From Arthrobacter sp. zg-Y1171 (GTDB taxonomy: Bacteria; Actinomycetota; Actinomycetes; Actinomycetales; Micrococcaceae), in the NCBI RefSeq assembly GCF_025244845.1, contig NZ_CP104264.1, forward strand, positions 2,294,001-2,358,000: a stretch of DNA of 64,000 nt, in the 5' to 3' direction. This document shows, one piece after another, positions 10,328 through 19,911 of the stretch. The notes beneath the pieces were generated by a model. The model had not been told where the DNA came from. It ran no database searches and saw nothing but the letters and a program-made list of their open reading frames with translations. The translations under genes were made by a program, and so were the position numbers. Positions within the stretch are counted from its first letter, which is position 1; the number at the start of each line of letters is the position of its first letter.

Positions 10328-11320
10328 GTGGACGTCGTCCAGGAACCGGCCCCGCTGACGATCGTCATCACGACGTTCAACCGCTCCGGCTACCTCACCG
10401 GCCTGCTGGAGAGCATCAAAAGGCTCGACCCCGCACCTGCGGCGGTTGTCGTGGTGGACAATGCCAGCACCGATGAGACGCCCCGGGTCCTGGAAGCAGC
10501 CCGTGCCGGCTTCCCCGTCCCGCTGTCCGTCCTGCGGCTGGAGGCCAACACCGGCGGGGCCGGCGGGTTCGCAGCCGGTGTCGAGGCCGCCCTGGACTCC
10601 GGCGCGCAGTGGCTGTGGCTGATGGACGACGACGTCGAGGTCCTCCCGGGTGCCGTGGCTGCGCTGAGCAAGTGGACCGGGACCTACGACTGCATCCACG
10701 GCCGGCGGTTCGACGCCGGCGGGGAACCGTTCTTCTGGCAGCACCGCTTCGTCCCGTTCCTGGGCGTGCACCTGCCGGTGCCGGGCAACGTTTTCCGCGA
10801 CTCCCCCGTCTTCGACACCAATGTGGGCTGCTTCGAGGGAATGCTGATCAGTGCCGGCCAGGTGCGCCGGATAGGCCTGCCGGATGCCCGCTACTTCATC
10901 AACGGCGACGATGTGGTTTACGGCTGGCTCGCCTCCCTGGACCGGCCGGTGGCCTACGTCAACGATTTCGTGCTCCGCAAGGTCCGGGTGCAGAGACAGA
11001 TCGACCTCGGCATCCGCCACCTCAACGATTCCAGCGACCTTGGCCGCTTCACTGCCATGCGCAACCGCGGCCATACCGCCCGGTACCTGCAGGTCCACGG
11101 CCGGTATCACCGGTTCGGATTCGCCCTGGGGACCTTCCTGACCGCAGGGAAGGAACTGCTCAGGCTGGTTGCCGTGGAGCATTCGCTGCGGGGCGCCGGG
11201 CGCCTCTGGGCCGGCTGGCGCGGTGCCCGACGCATCCTCCGGGACCGGTCCTGGTCCCCGATGGCCCCGCTGTCCGCGCCTGGGCAGCCATCACCGGAAA
11301 CACGAAAGCAGCAGGTTTGA
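10328..11320 (+). CDS. GT2 glycosyltransferase, second copy
   Basis: A 330-residue GT-A fold enzyme with LTIVITTFNRSGYL at the start, a near-identical NTGGAGGF motif and MDDDVEVLPG as DxD. It is clearly paralogous to the preceding gene, so the two may add successive residues to one glycan (inference). The GTG at 10328 is chosen: it directly follows the upstream stop, and sequence before it does not resemble the family. The C-terminus ends in a basic, proline-rich tail. The stop overlaps the TTG start of the epimerase gene. Confidence 0.85.
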   Translation: MDVVQEPAPLTIVITTFNRSGYLTGLLESIKRLDPAPAAVVVVDNASTDETPRVLEAARAGFPVPLSVLRLEANTGGAGGFAAGVEAALDSGAQWLWLMDDDVEVLPGAVAALSKWTGTYDCIHGRRFDAGGEPFFWQHRFVPFLGVHLPVPGNVFRDSPVFDTNVGCFEGMLISAGQVRRIGLPDARYFINGDDVVYGWLASLDRPVAYVNDFVLRKVRVQRQIDLGIRHLNDSSDLGRFTAMRNRGHTARYLQVHGRYHRFGFALGTFLTAGKELLRLVAVEHSLRGAGRLWAGWRGARRILRDRSWSPMAPLSAPGQPSPETRKQQV

Positions 11321-12291
11321 GCACTCCTTCTCCCGAACCCGTCCCTTCCTCCGGCACACCCTCGGTGTGGGCGGTCCTCGGCGGCACCGGCTTCATCGGT
11401 TCGGCCGTCCGCTCCGCACTGGCTGCACGCGGGGTCGAGGTCCGGGCTGTTTCCGCTCCCCGGCTGCGTACCGATGCCTCGGACGTAGCCGGTTTGCTTG
11501 CGGCGGCCGCAGCGCTGGACACGGAACGCCGCCGGCTGGCCGACGCCTTCGCGGGCGCCGACGTCGTGGTGAATGCTGCCGGACTGGCGACGCCGGGAGC
11601 CGCGGACTCCCCCGAGCTCCGGGGTGCGAACTCGCTGCTGCCTGCGTTGGTCGCCGATGCCGCTGACGCCGCCGGTGTCCGCCGGTTCGTACACCTGAGC
11701 AGCGCCGCGGTGCAGGGGCACCGTCCGTTCCTGGACGAAAGCCCGCATGTGGAACCGTTTTCGGCATACTCCCGTTCCAAGGCACTCGGCGAACAGGTCC
11801 TTTCCGCCCGGCACGGCGGGTCCTGCAGCGTTGCCACGGTCCGCGCCACCTCGGTCCAGGGACCGGGCCGGGCGACCACAGCTAAGCTAAGCCGGCTCGC
11901 GGCCTCGCCGCTGGCATCCGTTGCCGGGCCCGGAACCGCACCCAGCCCGGTAAGTTCAGTAGATTCCCTGGTCGACTTCGTCCTGCGGGTAGGCTCCCAC
12001 ACGGGCCCGGTTCCTGCAGTGGTGCTGCAGCCCTGGGAACAGGCATCGGTGTCCTCCGTGCTTGAAGCAGCAGGCGGCCGGCGGCCGGCGCATCTGCCGG
12101 TCTGGGCCTGCCGTCTCGCGCTGCGGTCCGGCTATGCGGTCTCCTCGCTGGCCGGGGAGCGGCTGCACGGAGCACTGCGCCGCGTGGAGATGATGTGGTT
12201 CGGGCAGCGCCAGGAGCCCGGCTGGGCCGAGGCCACGGGCAACGTCCCGGAACCCCGCGTCCGCGAGGTCCTGGCAGCCTCCCGGAACTAA
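11317..12291 (+). CDS. NAD-dependent epimerase/dehydratase family protein
   Basis: Extended short-chain dehydrogenase of about 324 residues. The dinucleotide site reads VLGGTGFIGSAV near the N-terminus, and the active-site Tyr and Lys lie in AYSRSKALGEQ; a VHLSSAAVQG strand precedes them. It probably modifies a nucleotide sugar for the adjacent glycosyltransferases. The TTG at 11317 overlaps the upstream TGA (TTTGA), suggesting coupling; a GTG at 11365 is an alternative. It converges on tsaC with a 4-nt overlap of coding ends. The substrate is unknown. Confidence 0.75.
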   Translation: MSTPSPEPVPSSGTPSVWAVLGGTGFIGSAVRSALAARGVEVRAVSAPRLRTDASDVAGLLAAAAALDTERRRLADAFAGADVVVNAAGLATPGAADSPELRGANSLLPALVADAADAAGVRRFVHLSSAAVQGHRPFLDESPHVEPFSAYSRSKALGEQVLSARHGGSCSVATVRATSVQGPGRATTAKLSRLAASPLASVAGPGTAPSPVSSVDSLVDFVLRVGSHTGPVPAVVLQPWEQASVSSVLEAAGGRRPAHLPVWACRLALRSGYAVSSLAGERLHGALRRVEMMWFGQRQEPGWAEATGNVPEPRVREVLAASRN

Positions 12292-13004
12292 ACCCGTTTC
12301 TGGTCTTTGGCCAGGGAGGGCGCAGTGCCGCCCGCTGCGGGTTCTTCACCCGGATCCAGGATTCCCGGAACCACTTCGCGCAGGGCGGCGGTGCTGATCG
12401 CACCGCTGCGCACCACCCGCATCGGCTCGCTGGTGGCGTCCACAATGGTGGACGGCACTCCGTCGCTGCCGGCCACCGGACGGTGTCCGGCTTCCAGATA
12501 GACCTCCACGGATTCGCCCAGTTGTTCGCGTGCCTGCGCCGCGGTCTGTCCGGCCGGGGATCCCGTGCGGTTGGCCGAGGACACAGCCAGCGGCCCGGTG
12601 GCGGCCAGCAGGTCCAAGGCCACGCTGTCGTCGGGCATCCGCAGTGCCACGGTTCCCATGGTGTCGCCCAGGTCCCAGCTCAGGGACGGCTGGGCGTGGA
12701 AGATCAGTGTCAACCCGCCCGGCCAGAACGTACGTGCCAGGCTGCGGGCGTCTTCGGAAATGTCCGTGGCCAGGCCGTCCATGGTCTCCAGGCGCGGGAT
12801 CAGCACGGGCGGGGGCATGCTCCGGCCGCGTCCCTTGGCCGCGAGCAGCGTAGCCACTCCCTGCGGGGAGAAAGCGTCGGCACCGATTCCGTACACGGTG
12901 TCGGTGGGAAGCACCACGCAGGATTTGGCGGCTATGGCGCGCTGGGCTGCCGCCAGGCCCTCACTGAGTTCTTCGGGGTTACTGCAGTCATAACTGGTGC
13001 TCAC
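12288..13004 (-). CDS. tsaC: L-threonylcarbamoyladenylate synthase (TsaC/Sua5/YwlC)
   Basis: Makes threonylcarbamoyl-AMP from Thr, bicarbonate and ATP, the first step of t6A37 tRNA modification. The 238-residue product has the YrdC-fold signatures LPTDTVYGIGADAF and KGRGRSMPPPVLI near the N-terminus, FWPGGLTLIF in the middle and SSANRTGSPAG later. It has the short TsaC/YwlC length without the extra Sua5 domain. The start overlaps the prmC stop by 4 nt. The pairing of sua5 with prmC is conserved in many Gram-positive genomes. Confidence 0.93.
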   Translation of the reverse strand: MSTSYDCSNPEELSEGLAAAQRAIAAKSCVVLPTDTVYGIGADAFSPQGVATLLAAKGRGRSMPPPVLIPRLETMDGLATDISEDARSLARTFWPGGLTLIFHAQPSLSWDLGDTMGTVALRMPDDSVALDLLAATGPLAVSSANRTGSPAGQTAAQAREQLGESVEVYLEAGHRPVAGSDGVPSTIVDATSEPMRVVRSGAISTAALREVVPGILDPGEEPAAGGTAPSLAKDQKRV

Positions 13005-13921
13005 GGCAATATTCTTTCACTAGTGGATGCCGCCGATGCGGAGCGTCGGACAGCCGACGTCGCCCGCGGGCGGTCATTGAGGTCCCGGTGGGATTGGACA
13101 TCGGTCCAGGCCGGATCGCCGGCCAGCAGCCGCGCGATGGCCGGCGCCTGCACTTCGGCATGTTCCATCACGAAGTAGCCGCCTCCGGCAAGCAACCGCG
13201 CCGCGGTCCGTGCTGCGGCCATCGGCAGTTCCAGACCGTCCGCTCCCCCGCCGTACAGCGCCATGGCCGGATCATGCTCGGCGGCTTCCGGCTCGTTCGG
13301 GACGGCTTCGGCAGGGATGTACGGAGGGTTGGACACCACCACGTCGAAGCTGGCTTCGTGGCCGGCCAGGGCGGTCCGCAGGTCTTCCAGGACCAAGTGG
13401 ACGCCCAGCGGAGCCAGGTTCCGTTCCGCCCAGGCGAAGGCGAGGGGGCTCAGCTCCACGGCATGCACTTCAGCTGCGGGAACTTCCGAGGCCACCGCAG
13501 CCGCGATGGCGCCGGAGCCGGTGCCGAGGTCCACGACCTTGGCCGAGCCGGCCCGGCGCGCAGCATCGATCGCCAGCTGCGCCACCGTTTCGGTTTCCGG
13601 CCGCGGCACAAAGACTCCGGGCCCGACGGCCAGTTCCAGGTACCGGAAATGGGCCTTTCCCGTCAGGTGCTGCAACGGCACCCGCGCGGCGCGTTCGTGT
13701 ACCAGTGCAGCGTATCCCTGGGGTGCCGGCACGTCGGTGAAGGCCAGCGCCCGGATCCGGCCGGGGCTTTCGCCCAGCAGGTGCGCGGCGAGCAGCTCGG
13801 CGTCCACCCGCGGTGACGGTACCCCGGCGGCGGCGAGTTCCGCCGTCGCACGGCGCAGCGCGTCGGCCAGGGTGCCGCCGGCACCGGTCGCGGAACCGGT
13901 GAGGCTATTAGCTTTCGTCAC
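13001..13921 (-). CDS. prmC: Release factor glutamine methyltransferase PrmC (HemK)
   Basis: SAM-dependent N5-glutamine methyltransferase that modifies the GGQ glutamine of release factors. The 306-residue product has the helical N-terminal substrate domain, PRPETE at about 107-112, the SAM motif [11 protein letters not shown] (130-140) and the catalytic NPPY (198-201). I take the GTG at 13921, which overlaps the end of prfA by 14 nt; an in-frame ATG at 13981 lies well inside prfA and adds sequence unlike the family. Its substrate RF1 is encoded immediately upstream. Confidence 0.93.
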   Translation of the reverse strand: MTKANSLTGSATGAGGTLADALRRATAELAAAGVPSPRVDAELLAAHLLGESPGRIRALAFTDVPAPQGYAALVHERAARVPLQHLTGKAHFRYLELAVGPGVFVPRPETETVAQLAIDAARRAGSAKVVDLGTGSGAIAAAVASEVPAAEVHAVELSPLAFAWAERNLAPLGVHLVLEDLRTALAGHEASFDVVVSNPPYIPAEAVPNEPEAAEHDPAMALYGGGADGLELPMAAARTAARLLAGGGYFVMEHAEVQAPAIARLLAGDPAWTDVQSHRDLNDRPRATSAVRRSASAASTSERILP

Positions 13922-14987
13922 CGATGGCGTCCAGCCGTGCCTGCTCGTCCATTTCAATGGCTGCCTGCACCACTGCCTCAAGCTCGCCGTTCAGCACGGT
14001 GTCCAGGTTGTAGGCCTTGTAGCCGGTGCGGTGGTCCACGATCCGGTTTTCCGGGTAGTTGTACGTCCGGATCCGCTCCGAACGGTCCATGGTCCGGATC
14101 TGCGACTTCCGGATGTCCGAGTTCGCGGCGTCGATCTTTTCCTGCTCGTGCGCGAGGATACGTGAGCGCAGCACGCGCATGGCTGCTTCGCGGTTCTGCA
14201 GCTGCGACTTTTCGTTCTGCATGGCCACCACAATGCCGGTGGGCAGGTGGGTGATGCGCACGGCCGAGTCGGTGGTGTTCACCGACTGTCCGCCGGGACC
14301 GGAGGAGCGGTAGACGTCGATCTTCAGGTCGTTCTGGCTGATCGCGACTTCTTCCGGCTCGTCCACTTCGGGCAGCACCAGGACGCCGGCAGCCGAAGTG
14401 TGGATCCGGCCCTGGGACTCCGTGACGGGAACGCGCTGCACGCGGTGCACACCGCCTTCATACTTCAGGCGTGCGTAAACGCCTTCTGCCGGATCGTTGG
14501 AGTTGCCCTTGATGGCCATGGCAACGTCCTTGTAGCCGCCCAGGTCCGACTCGGTGGCCGAGATGATTTCCGTACGCCAGCCGCGGTGCTCGGCGTAGCG
14601 GGTGTACATGCGCAGCAGGTCGCCGGCGAACAGGGCCGCTTCGTCGCCGCCTTCGCCGCCCTTGACCTCGATGATGACGTCGCGACCGTCATTGGGGTCC
14701 CTCGGAATCAGCAGGCGGCGCAGCTTCTCCTGCGCGTCCTCCAGCTGCTCCTTAAGCACGGGTACCTCGGCGGCGAATTCCGGGTCCTCATCCGCCATTT
14801 CGGCGGCGGCGGCCAGGTCATCCTCAAGTCCGTGCCAACGGTTGTAGGCATCCACAATCCGGCTGAGTTCGGCGTAGCGCCGTCCCAGCCGGCGGGCCAG
14901 GCCCTGGTCCGCGTGCACTGCCGGGTCGGACAGGCGCAGCTGGAGTTCAGCGTGCTCATCCAACAGGCCCTGTATGGACTCAAACAT
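13908..14987 (-). CDS. prfA: Peptide chain release factor 1
   Basis: Recognises UAA and UAG stop codons and triggers peptide release. The 359-residue product has the full domain order: N-terminal coiled coil, the stop-codon tripeptide PVT (187-189; the PxT motif that marks RF1 rather than RF2) and the peptidyl-hydrolase loop [17 protein letters not shown] with GGQ at 232-234. It starts at ATG 14987. It lies between rho and prmC as in many actinobacteria. Confidence 0.97.
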   Translation of the reverse strand: MFESIQGLLDEHAELQLRLSDPAVHADQGLARRLGRRYAELSRIVDAYNRWHGLEDDLAAAAEMADEDPEFAAEVPVLKEQLEDAQEKLRRLLIPRDPNDGRDVIIEVKGGEGGDEAALFAGDLLRMYTRYAEHRGWRTEIISATESDLGGYKDVAMAIKGNSNDPAEGVYARLKYEGGVHRVQRVPVTESQGRIHTSAAGVLVLPEVDEPEEVAISQNDLKIDVYRSSGPGGQSVNTTDSAVRITHLPTGIVVAMQNEKSQLQNREAAMRVLRSRILAHEQEKIDAANSDIRKSQIRTMDRSERIRTYNYPENRIVDHRTGYKAYNLDTVLNGELEAVVQAAIEMDEQARLDAIGDES

Positions 14988-15069
14988 GTTCTAGATTCCT
15001 CTTTCAGCTGGGTTTCCCACATGGAAGTTTATCGGTTCGTGCGCCCGTCGGTCCCCGGGCGTTAACGAA

Positions 15070-15123
15070 CGAGCCGCCCAGGCCCCCTGCCCGCGTGCAG
15101 CGGGAGGGGGCATGAGCGGCTCG
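15070..15123 (-). terminator. GC-rich hairpin downstream of rho
   Basis: Nine nt after the rho stop, an outer 8-bp stem (15070-15077 with 15116-15123) encloses a CCCCCT/AGGGGG stem with one bulged base. The following minus-strand sequence is only weakly T-rich (TTCGTTAAC), so it may attenuate rho-prfA read-through rather than terminate fully. Confidence 0.5.
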
Positions 15124-15131
15124 TAAGGCAG

Positions 15132-17372
15132 CTAGTTGTCCTTGGTGCCCAGGGTGGTCTGCTGGACCTGCATCAGGAACTCGACGTTGGACTGCGTCTC
15201 CCGGATCTTGCCGGTGAGCAGTTCCAGCGCCTGCTGGGTGTCCAGTCCGGACAGGACCCGGCGCAGCTTCCACATGATCTTGACTTCATCCGGGGAGAGC
15301 AGGTTCTCTTCGCGGCGGGTACCCGACGCGTTGACATCCACGGCCGGGAAGATGCGCTTGTCCGCAAGGTTGCGGGACAGGCGCAGCTCCATGTTGCCGG
15401 TGCCCTTGAATTCCTCGAAGATGACCTCGTCCATCTTGGACCCGGTCTCCACCAGGGCCGTGGCCAGGATGGTCAGCGAGCCGCCGTTTTCGATGTTGCG
15501 GGCAGCACCGAAGAAACGCTTGGGCGGGTACAGTGCGGACGAATCCACACCGCCGGAGAGGATACGGCCCGACGCCGGAGCGGCCAGGTTGTAGGCACGT
15601 CCCAGTCGGGTCATGGAGTCAAGCAGCACCACGACGTCGTTGCCCATTTCCACCAGGCGCTTGGCGCGCTCGATGGCGAGTTCGGCAACTGTGGTGTGGT
15701 CATCGGCGGGGCGGTCGAAGGTGGAGGCAATGACCTCGCCCTTGACCGTGCGCTGCATGTCCGTGACTTCTTCGGGACGCTCGTCCACGAGGACCATCAT
15801 GAGGTGGACCTCAGGATTGTTGATCGTGATTGCGTTGGCAATTGCCTGCAGGATCAGCGTCTTTCCGGCCTTCGGCGGGGAAACGATGAGGCCGCGCTGG
15901 CCCTTGCCGATCGGAGCCACGAGGTCGATGACACGCGGGCCGATCACCTTGGCATTGGTTTCCAGGCGCAGACGCTCGGAGGGGTACAGCGGGACCAGCT
16001 TGGAGAACTCCACGCGGTCCTTGTTGTCCTCGGCCTGCTTGCCGTTGACGGACGTGAGGCGGACCAGTGCGTTGAACTTCTGGCGCTGGTTTCCGCCCTG
16101 GTTTTCGCCTTCACGCGGGGCGCGGATGGCGCCGACGACGGCGTCGCCCTTGCGCAGGTTGTACTTCTTCACCTGGGCGAGGGAAACGTAGACATCGTTC
16201 GGGCCCGGCAGGTAACCGGAGGTCCGTACGAAGGCGTAGTTCTCCAGGACGTCGAGGATGCCGGCCACGGGCAGCAGGACGTCGTCTTCAGTGACCTCGA
16301 CGTCGTCGACCTCGGGGTTCTGGTTGCGGTTGCGGCGGCGCTCGTTGCGGTCGCGGAAACGATCGTTCCGGTCGCCGCGGTCATTGCGGTCATTGCGCTC
16401 GTTGCGGTTCCGGTTGCGGCGGTTACGCCCGCGCCCGTTCTCGTCACTGTCGTCGCGGTTGTTGTCGCGGTCGCGGTTGTTCTCGCGGTTGCCACCGTTG
16501 TCGCGGTTGTTGTCGCGGTCGCGGTTGTTCTCGCGGTTGCCACCGTTGTCACGGTTGTTGTCGCGGTCACGGTTGTTCTCGCGGTCGCGGTTGCCCTCGC
16601 GGTTGCCACCGTTGTCACGGTTGTTGTCGCGGTCCGAACGGTTGCGGTCACGGCGCTCACGGCGTTCGCCGCGCTCGTCGTCGCCCTGGGTCCGGGCCTC
16701 AGCGCCGTTGTTGGCAGCGCCGTTGCTGTTGGCAGCGTCCTTGTTGGCAGCGCCGTTGCTGGAAGCGTCCTCTGCAGGTGCCTCGGCGGAAGCGTTGCTG
16801 ACCGTTCCGTTGGACTCGTTGGAATCGCTGCGGCGGTTGCGGCTGCGGCGGTTGCCGCGCTCGCGCTGGCCCTCTTCGCGTCCGTTGTCTTCGCGTGCCT
16901 CGCGGTTCCGGGCCGGAGCCGCTTCTGCTTCCGGCGAGGCGGCTGGTGCCGGTGCCTCGGCCGCTGCAGTTTCCGCGGGGGCGGAAGTGACGACGCCGTC
17001 ACTGGCTGCACGCCGGTTGCGGTTGCGGGTACGCGTCGGGCGGGTCGTCTCGGCCTCTGCGGACTGCTCCGCGGGTGCTGCTGCCGCCTTCTCGGGCGCC
17101 GAAGCACCCTTGGCTGCGTCGTCGCCGGCCTCGCCGCGGGAACCGCGGACCGGCCGGTCGGCTACTGCGCCGCCGCGCTGGTGGTTGGAGATGGCCGTAA
17201 CCAGATCTCCCTTACGCATGCGGGAACCCCCGGTGATGCCGAGCTGGCCGGCAAGCGCCTGGAGCTGCGCGAGCTTAAGGCCTGCAAGGCCGGCGCTCTT
17301 TGATGCGTTCTCGCCGGTTGAACCGGCGGATGCTGAATCCACGCCTGCAGTCAGGCTAGTGGTATCTGTCAC
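15132..17372 (-). CDS. rho: Transcription termination factor Rho with long RDN-rich insertion
   Basis: Hexameric RNA-dependent ATPase ending transcription. The 746-residue product is much longer than E. coli Rho (419). It has an N-terminal Rho_N helical domain (LKLAQLQALAGQLGI and MRKGDLVTAI). A disordered insertion follows, alanine/glutamate-rich then Arg/Asp/Asn/Gly-rich (about residues 75-350). Then come the S1-like RNA-binding domain and the ATPase core with Walker A PPKAGKT and a DSMTRLGRAYN stretch. Such insertions are typical of high-GC actinobacteria. The GTG at 17372 is chosen: it has GGAAGGA seven nt upstream, and sequence before it is not Rho-like. Confidence 0.95.
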   Translation of the reverse strand: MTDTTSLTAGVDSASAGSTGENASKSAGLAGLKLAQLQALAGQLGITGGSRMRKGDLVTAISNHQRGGAVADRPVRGSRGEAGDDAAKGASAPEKAAAAPAEQSAEAETTRPTRTRNRNRRAASDGVVTSAPAETAAAEAPAPAASPEAEAAPARNREAREDNGREEGQRERGNRRSRNRRSDSNESNGTVSNASAEAPAEDASSNGAANKDAANSNGAANNGAEARTQGDDERGERRERRDRNRSDRDNNRDNGGNREGNRDRENNRDRDNNRDNGGNRENNRDRDNNRDNGGNRENNRDRDNNRDDSDENGRGRNRRNRNRNERNDRNDRGDRNDRFRDRNERRRNRNQNPEVDDVEVTEDDVLLPVAGILDVLENYAFVRTSGYLPGPNDVYVSLAQVKKYNLRKGDAVVGAIRAPREGENQGGNQRQKFNALVRLTSVNGKQAEDNKDRVEFSKLVPLYPSERLRLETNAKVIGPRVIDLVAPIGKGQRGLIVSPPKAGKTLILQAIANAITINNPEVHLMMVLVDERPEEVTDMQRTVKGEVIASTFDRPADDHTTVAELAIERAKRLVEMGNDVVVLLDSMTRLGRAYNLAAPASGRILSGGVDSSALYPPKRFFGAARNIENGGSLTILATALVETGSKMDEVIFEEFKGTGNMELRLSRNLADKRIFPAVDVNASGTRREENLLSPDEVKIMWKLRRVLSGLDTQQALELLTGKIRETQSNVEFLMQVQQTTLGTKDN
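16452..16630. repeat. 48-nt in-frame tandem repeats inside rho
   Basis: The segment coding the RDN-rich insertion is built of about three to four 48-nt units (16 residues, DRDNNRDNGGNRENNR and variants). The marker GCCACCGTTG recurs at 16491, 16539 and 16605; the last interval is 66 rather than 48 nt because of an 18-nt addition (REGNRD). All lengths are multiples of three, so the frame is kept. Such a run is prone to copy-number slippage. Confidence 0.85.
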
Positions 17373-17766
17373 GAAGGATCCTTCCCCCTCGTCGGGCGGT
17401 CCGGCGCAATGCCGGCCGCGGTGATTGGCCCTGGTCCCAAAATCAGACATTGGGTCAGGGTTCGCCTACTACCGGCCCGATGGCCGGAGAAAGGCGAATC
17501 TGCTGGGTGCCTTATGTAAAGAAGAATCCACGCAGAGTCTGGTCAGCTTCGCTGCCGAACACGCGGCATTCAAGCGGGACACGCCGCTTCTTGGCGGTTC
17601 CTTTGAAGGCTGCACCGGAGACTGTGCCTCCGCGGGTGGGCATTTGAATCAACGGAAATCACCGCAGGACGGGTGCAATCACACCTGACGGCGGCAAAGT
17701 GTTTTCAACTAAAGCCCGGGGCGGCCCGAAATGGACGGCTACCTGCGGGAGCACAGGACGGAAAAA
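17373..17766 (-). other. rho leader / thrB-rho intergenic region
   Basis: A 394-nt gap without a convincing gene. A long 5' leader is expected for rho, which is autoregulated in other bacteria. On the minus strand I see TACATA (around 17511-17516) as a possible -10 but no good -35, and no T-tailed terminator after thrB. A plus-strand reading frame here (from 17425) resembles nothing and lacks a ribosome-binding site. Any regulatory role is inference. Confidence 0.35.
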
Positions 17767-18771
17767 TTACCGCTGGTGCCCTTCCACTCTAGCACCATCT
17801 CGCTCGACACCAAGCCGCAGAACACGCCAATTTTCGCCGTATTCCGCTGCCTGCAAATGTTTGGTCATTGCCTGCTCCGCTTCCAAGGCGGCCTCCTCGC
17901 CGTCGGCAAGGCACATCACCGTGGGACCGGCACCGGAAATCACGGCGGCGAATCCCGCTGAGCGCAGTGACTGCAGCAGCCGGGCACTGGGCAGCATCGC
18001 GGGTGCCCGGAACTCCTGGTGCAGCGCGTCCTGCGTTCCCTCGAGCAGCAGCGACGGATCCACGGTCAGGGCGTGGATCAACAGCGCGGCACGGCCCGCG
18101 TTGGCCGCTGCGGTCCGGTGGGCCACGGTCGCCGGCAGCAGGCCGCGGGCACTCTCGGTGGAGAGTTCCACGGCCGGTACGGCGACTACGGGAACCACAT
18201 CGGGATGGACCGAGGCCCGAACGGAGCGGAAAACGCCGTCGTCCTCCCAGGAAATCGCGAGGTCGCCGACGAGTGCGGGAGCAACATTGTCCGGGTGGCC
18301 CTCCAGTGCCGAGCAACTGTGCAGCAGGCCTGCGGCATCGAGCCGCGATTCGGCCGGCAGCAGGGAATTCGCGGCCAGGACGCCGGACACAATAGCCGAC
18401 GCCGAAGAGCCCAGTCCGCGGCCGTGCGGAATAGCGTTCTCTGCGCTCAGGTGAAGCCCCCGGGCGCTGTATCCGGCGGCAGCCAGGGTGGACAGCAGGG
18501 CGCGGACCACCAGGTGGGAGGAGTCCAGGGGAACGTTTCCGGCACCCTCCCCCGCAACCTCGACGAAAACGCCTTCCTCCGCGGAGGTGCGCACCCGCAC
18601 CGTGTCATACAGCGTGAGCGCCAGCCCCAGGGAGTCGAACCCCGGGCCCAGGTTGGCGCTCGTTGCGGGCACGGTCACGGTCACGTCCTGCCCCGGCGCC
18701 AGGGTTCGGGAACCGGTGCGGGAAACGGAGCGGGAACCGGAGCGCGGCCCGCCGGGCAGATCCACCTGCAT
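17767..18771 (-). CDS. thrB: Homoserine kinase
   Basis: Phosphorylates homoserine to O-phosphohomoserine in threonine synthesis. The 334-residue GHMP-kinase product has VPATSANLGPGFDSLGLAL near the N-terminus, the ATP-binding HGRGLGSSASAIVSG, and a C-terminal VISGAGPTVMCLAD glycine motif. The first about 27 residues are an unusual basic Ser/Arg/Gly extension encoded by 12-nt-like repeats. The ATG at 18771 lies 9 nt after thrC, so the genes are surely co-transcribed, but a later start cannot be excluded. Confidence 0.93.
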   Translation of the reverse strand: MQVDLPGGPRSGSRSVSRTGSRTLAPGQDVTVTVPATSANLGPGFDSLGLALTLYDTVRVRTSAEEGVFVEVAGEGAGNVPLDSSHLVVRALLSTLAAAGYSARGLHLSAENAIPHGRGLGSSASAIVSGVLAANSLLPAESRLDAAGLLHSCSALEGHPDNVAPALVGDLAISWEDDGVFRSVRASVHPDVVPVVAVPAVELSTESARGLLPATVAHRTAAANAGRAALLIHALTVDPSLLLEGTQDALHQEFRAPAMLPSARLLQSLRSAGFAAVISGAGPTVMCLADGEEAALEAEQAMTKHLQAAEYGENWRVLRLGVERDGARVEGHQR

Positions 18772-18780
18772 GGTTCAGCC

Positions 18781-19908
18781 CTACTTGCCGGATCCGGCGG
18801 GCTTCGCCGCTTCCAGGCCCAGCGCTGCCGCCACGCTCACAACGTCGAAGTCCACCTTGGTGGGTTCGACGTCGGATCCGTCGGCGGTGCGCAGTGCCCA
18901 CTGCGGGTCCTTCAAGCCGTGTCCGGTGACCGTAATGACGATGGTCTTGCCGGCGGGGACTTCCCCGGCGGCATGCTTCTTGAGCAGCCCGGCCACACCG
19001 GCGGCGGAGGCCGGTTCCACGAACACGCCTTCGCGGGAGGACAGCCAGCGGTGCGCATCGAGGATTTCGGTGTCCGTGACGGCTTCGATCAGGCCGCCGG
19101 ATTCGTCGCGGGCGGCAATCGCCTGGTCCCAGGAGGCCGGGTTGCCGATCCGGATGGCGGTGGCAATGGTGTCCGGATCGGTCACCGGATGTCCCTTCAC
19201 CAGCGGCGAGGCGCCTTCGGCCTGGAAGCCCCACATGTGCGGCGTCTTGGTGGCCACCGGCGCCAGCTCCTCGCCGGCCACGTTGGTCCAGGGCTTCGCG
19301 TATTCGGAGTAGCCCTTCCAGTAGGCGGTGATGTTTCCGGCATTGCCGACGGGCAGCAGGTGGTAGTCGGGGGCATCGCCGAGGTAGTCCACCACTTCGA
19401 AGGACGCCGTCTTCTGGCCCTCGATGCGCGCCGGATTCACGGAGTTCACCAGGAACACCGGGTAGGCCTCGGCAAGCTTGCGGGCCACCTCCAGGCAGTT
19501 GTCGAAATTGCCGCGGACCTGGAGCAGCTGGGCGCCGTGCGCAATGGCCTGGCTGAGCTTGCCCATGGAGATCTTGCCGTCCGGTACCAGTACGGCGCAG
19601 GTGATGCCTGCCTGCGTCGCATAGGCGGCGGCCGAGGCGCTGGTGTTGCCGGTGGACGCGCACACCACTGCCTTGGCGCCGGATTCCACGGCTGCGGTCA
19701 TGGCCATGGTCATTCCGCGGTCCTTGAAGGACCCGGTGGGGTTCATGCCTTCGACCTTGAGGTACACCTCCGAGCCGGTCAGTTCGGACAGCGCCTTCGC
19801 GCGGACCAGCGGCGTACCGCCCTCACCGAGGGTAATGACCTCGGTGCTCTCGGTGACCGGAAGACGGTCGGCGTATTCGCGGATAACGCCGCGCCATTGG
19901 TGAGCCAC
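18781..19908 (-). CDS. thrC: Threonine synthase
   Basis: PLP enzyme converting O-phosphohomoserine to threonine, the last step of the pathway. The 375-residue product has the PLP-lysine motif [11 protein letters not shown], the substrate-loop [15 protein letters not shown], and the phosphate-binding glycine stretch [15 protein letters not shown]. Length fits the short (class 2-like) threonine synthases. It lies 3 nt from the end of hom and 9 nt from thrB in a hom-thrC-thrB operon. Confidence 0.96.
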   Translation of the reverse strand: MAHQWRGVIREYADRLPVTESTEVITLGEGGTPLVRAKALSELTGSEVYLKVEGMNPTGSFKDRGMTMAMTAAVESGAKAVVCASTGNTSASAAAYATQAGITCAVLVPDGKISMGKLSQAIAHGAQLLQVRGNFDNCLEVARKLAEAYPVFLVNSVNPARIEGQKTASFEVVDYLGDAPDYHLLPVGNAGNITAYWKGYSEYAKPWTNVAGEELAPVATKTPHMWGFQAEGASPLVKGHPVTDPDTIATAIRIGNPASWDQAIAARDESGGLIEAVTDTEILDAHRWLSSREGVFVEPASAAGVAGLLKKHAAGEVPAGKTIVITVTGHGLKDPQWALRTADGSDVEPTKVDFDVVSVAAALGLEAAKPAGSGK

Positions 19909-19911
19909 GGC

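Noticed and set aside
16452..16630. Regular repeats in rho considered as a CRISPR array
   Set aside because: Units are contiguous without unique spacers, keep a coding frame and lie inside rho; no cas genes are present.
17425..17688. 87-codon plus-strand frame in the rho leader
   Set aside because: It begins within the rho 5' region, lacks a ribosome-binding site and resembles no family; more likely leader RNA.
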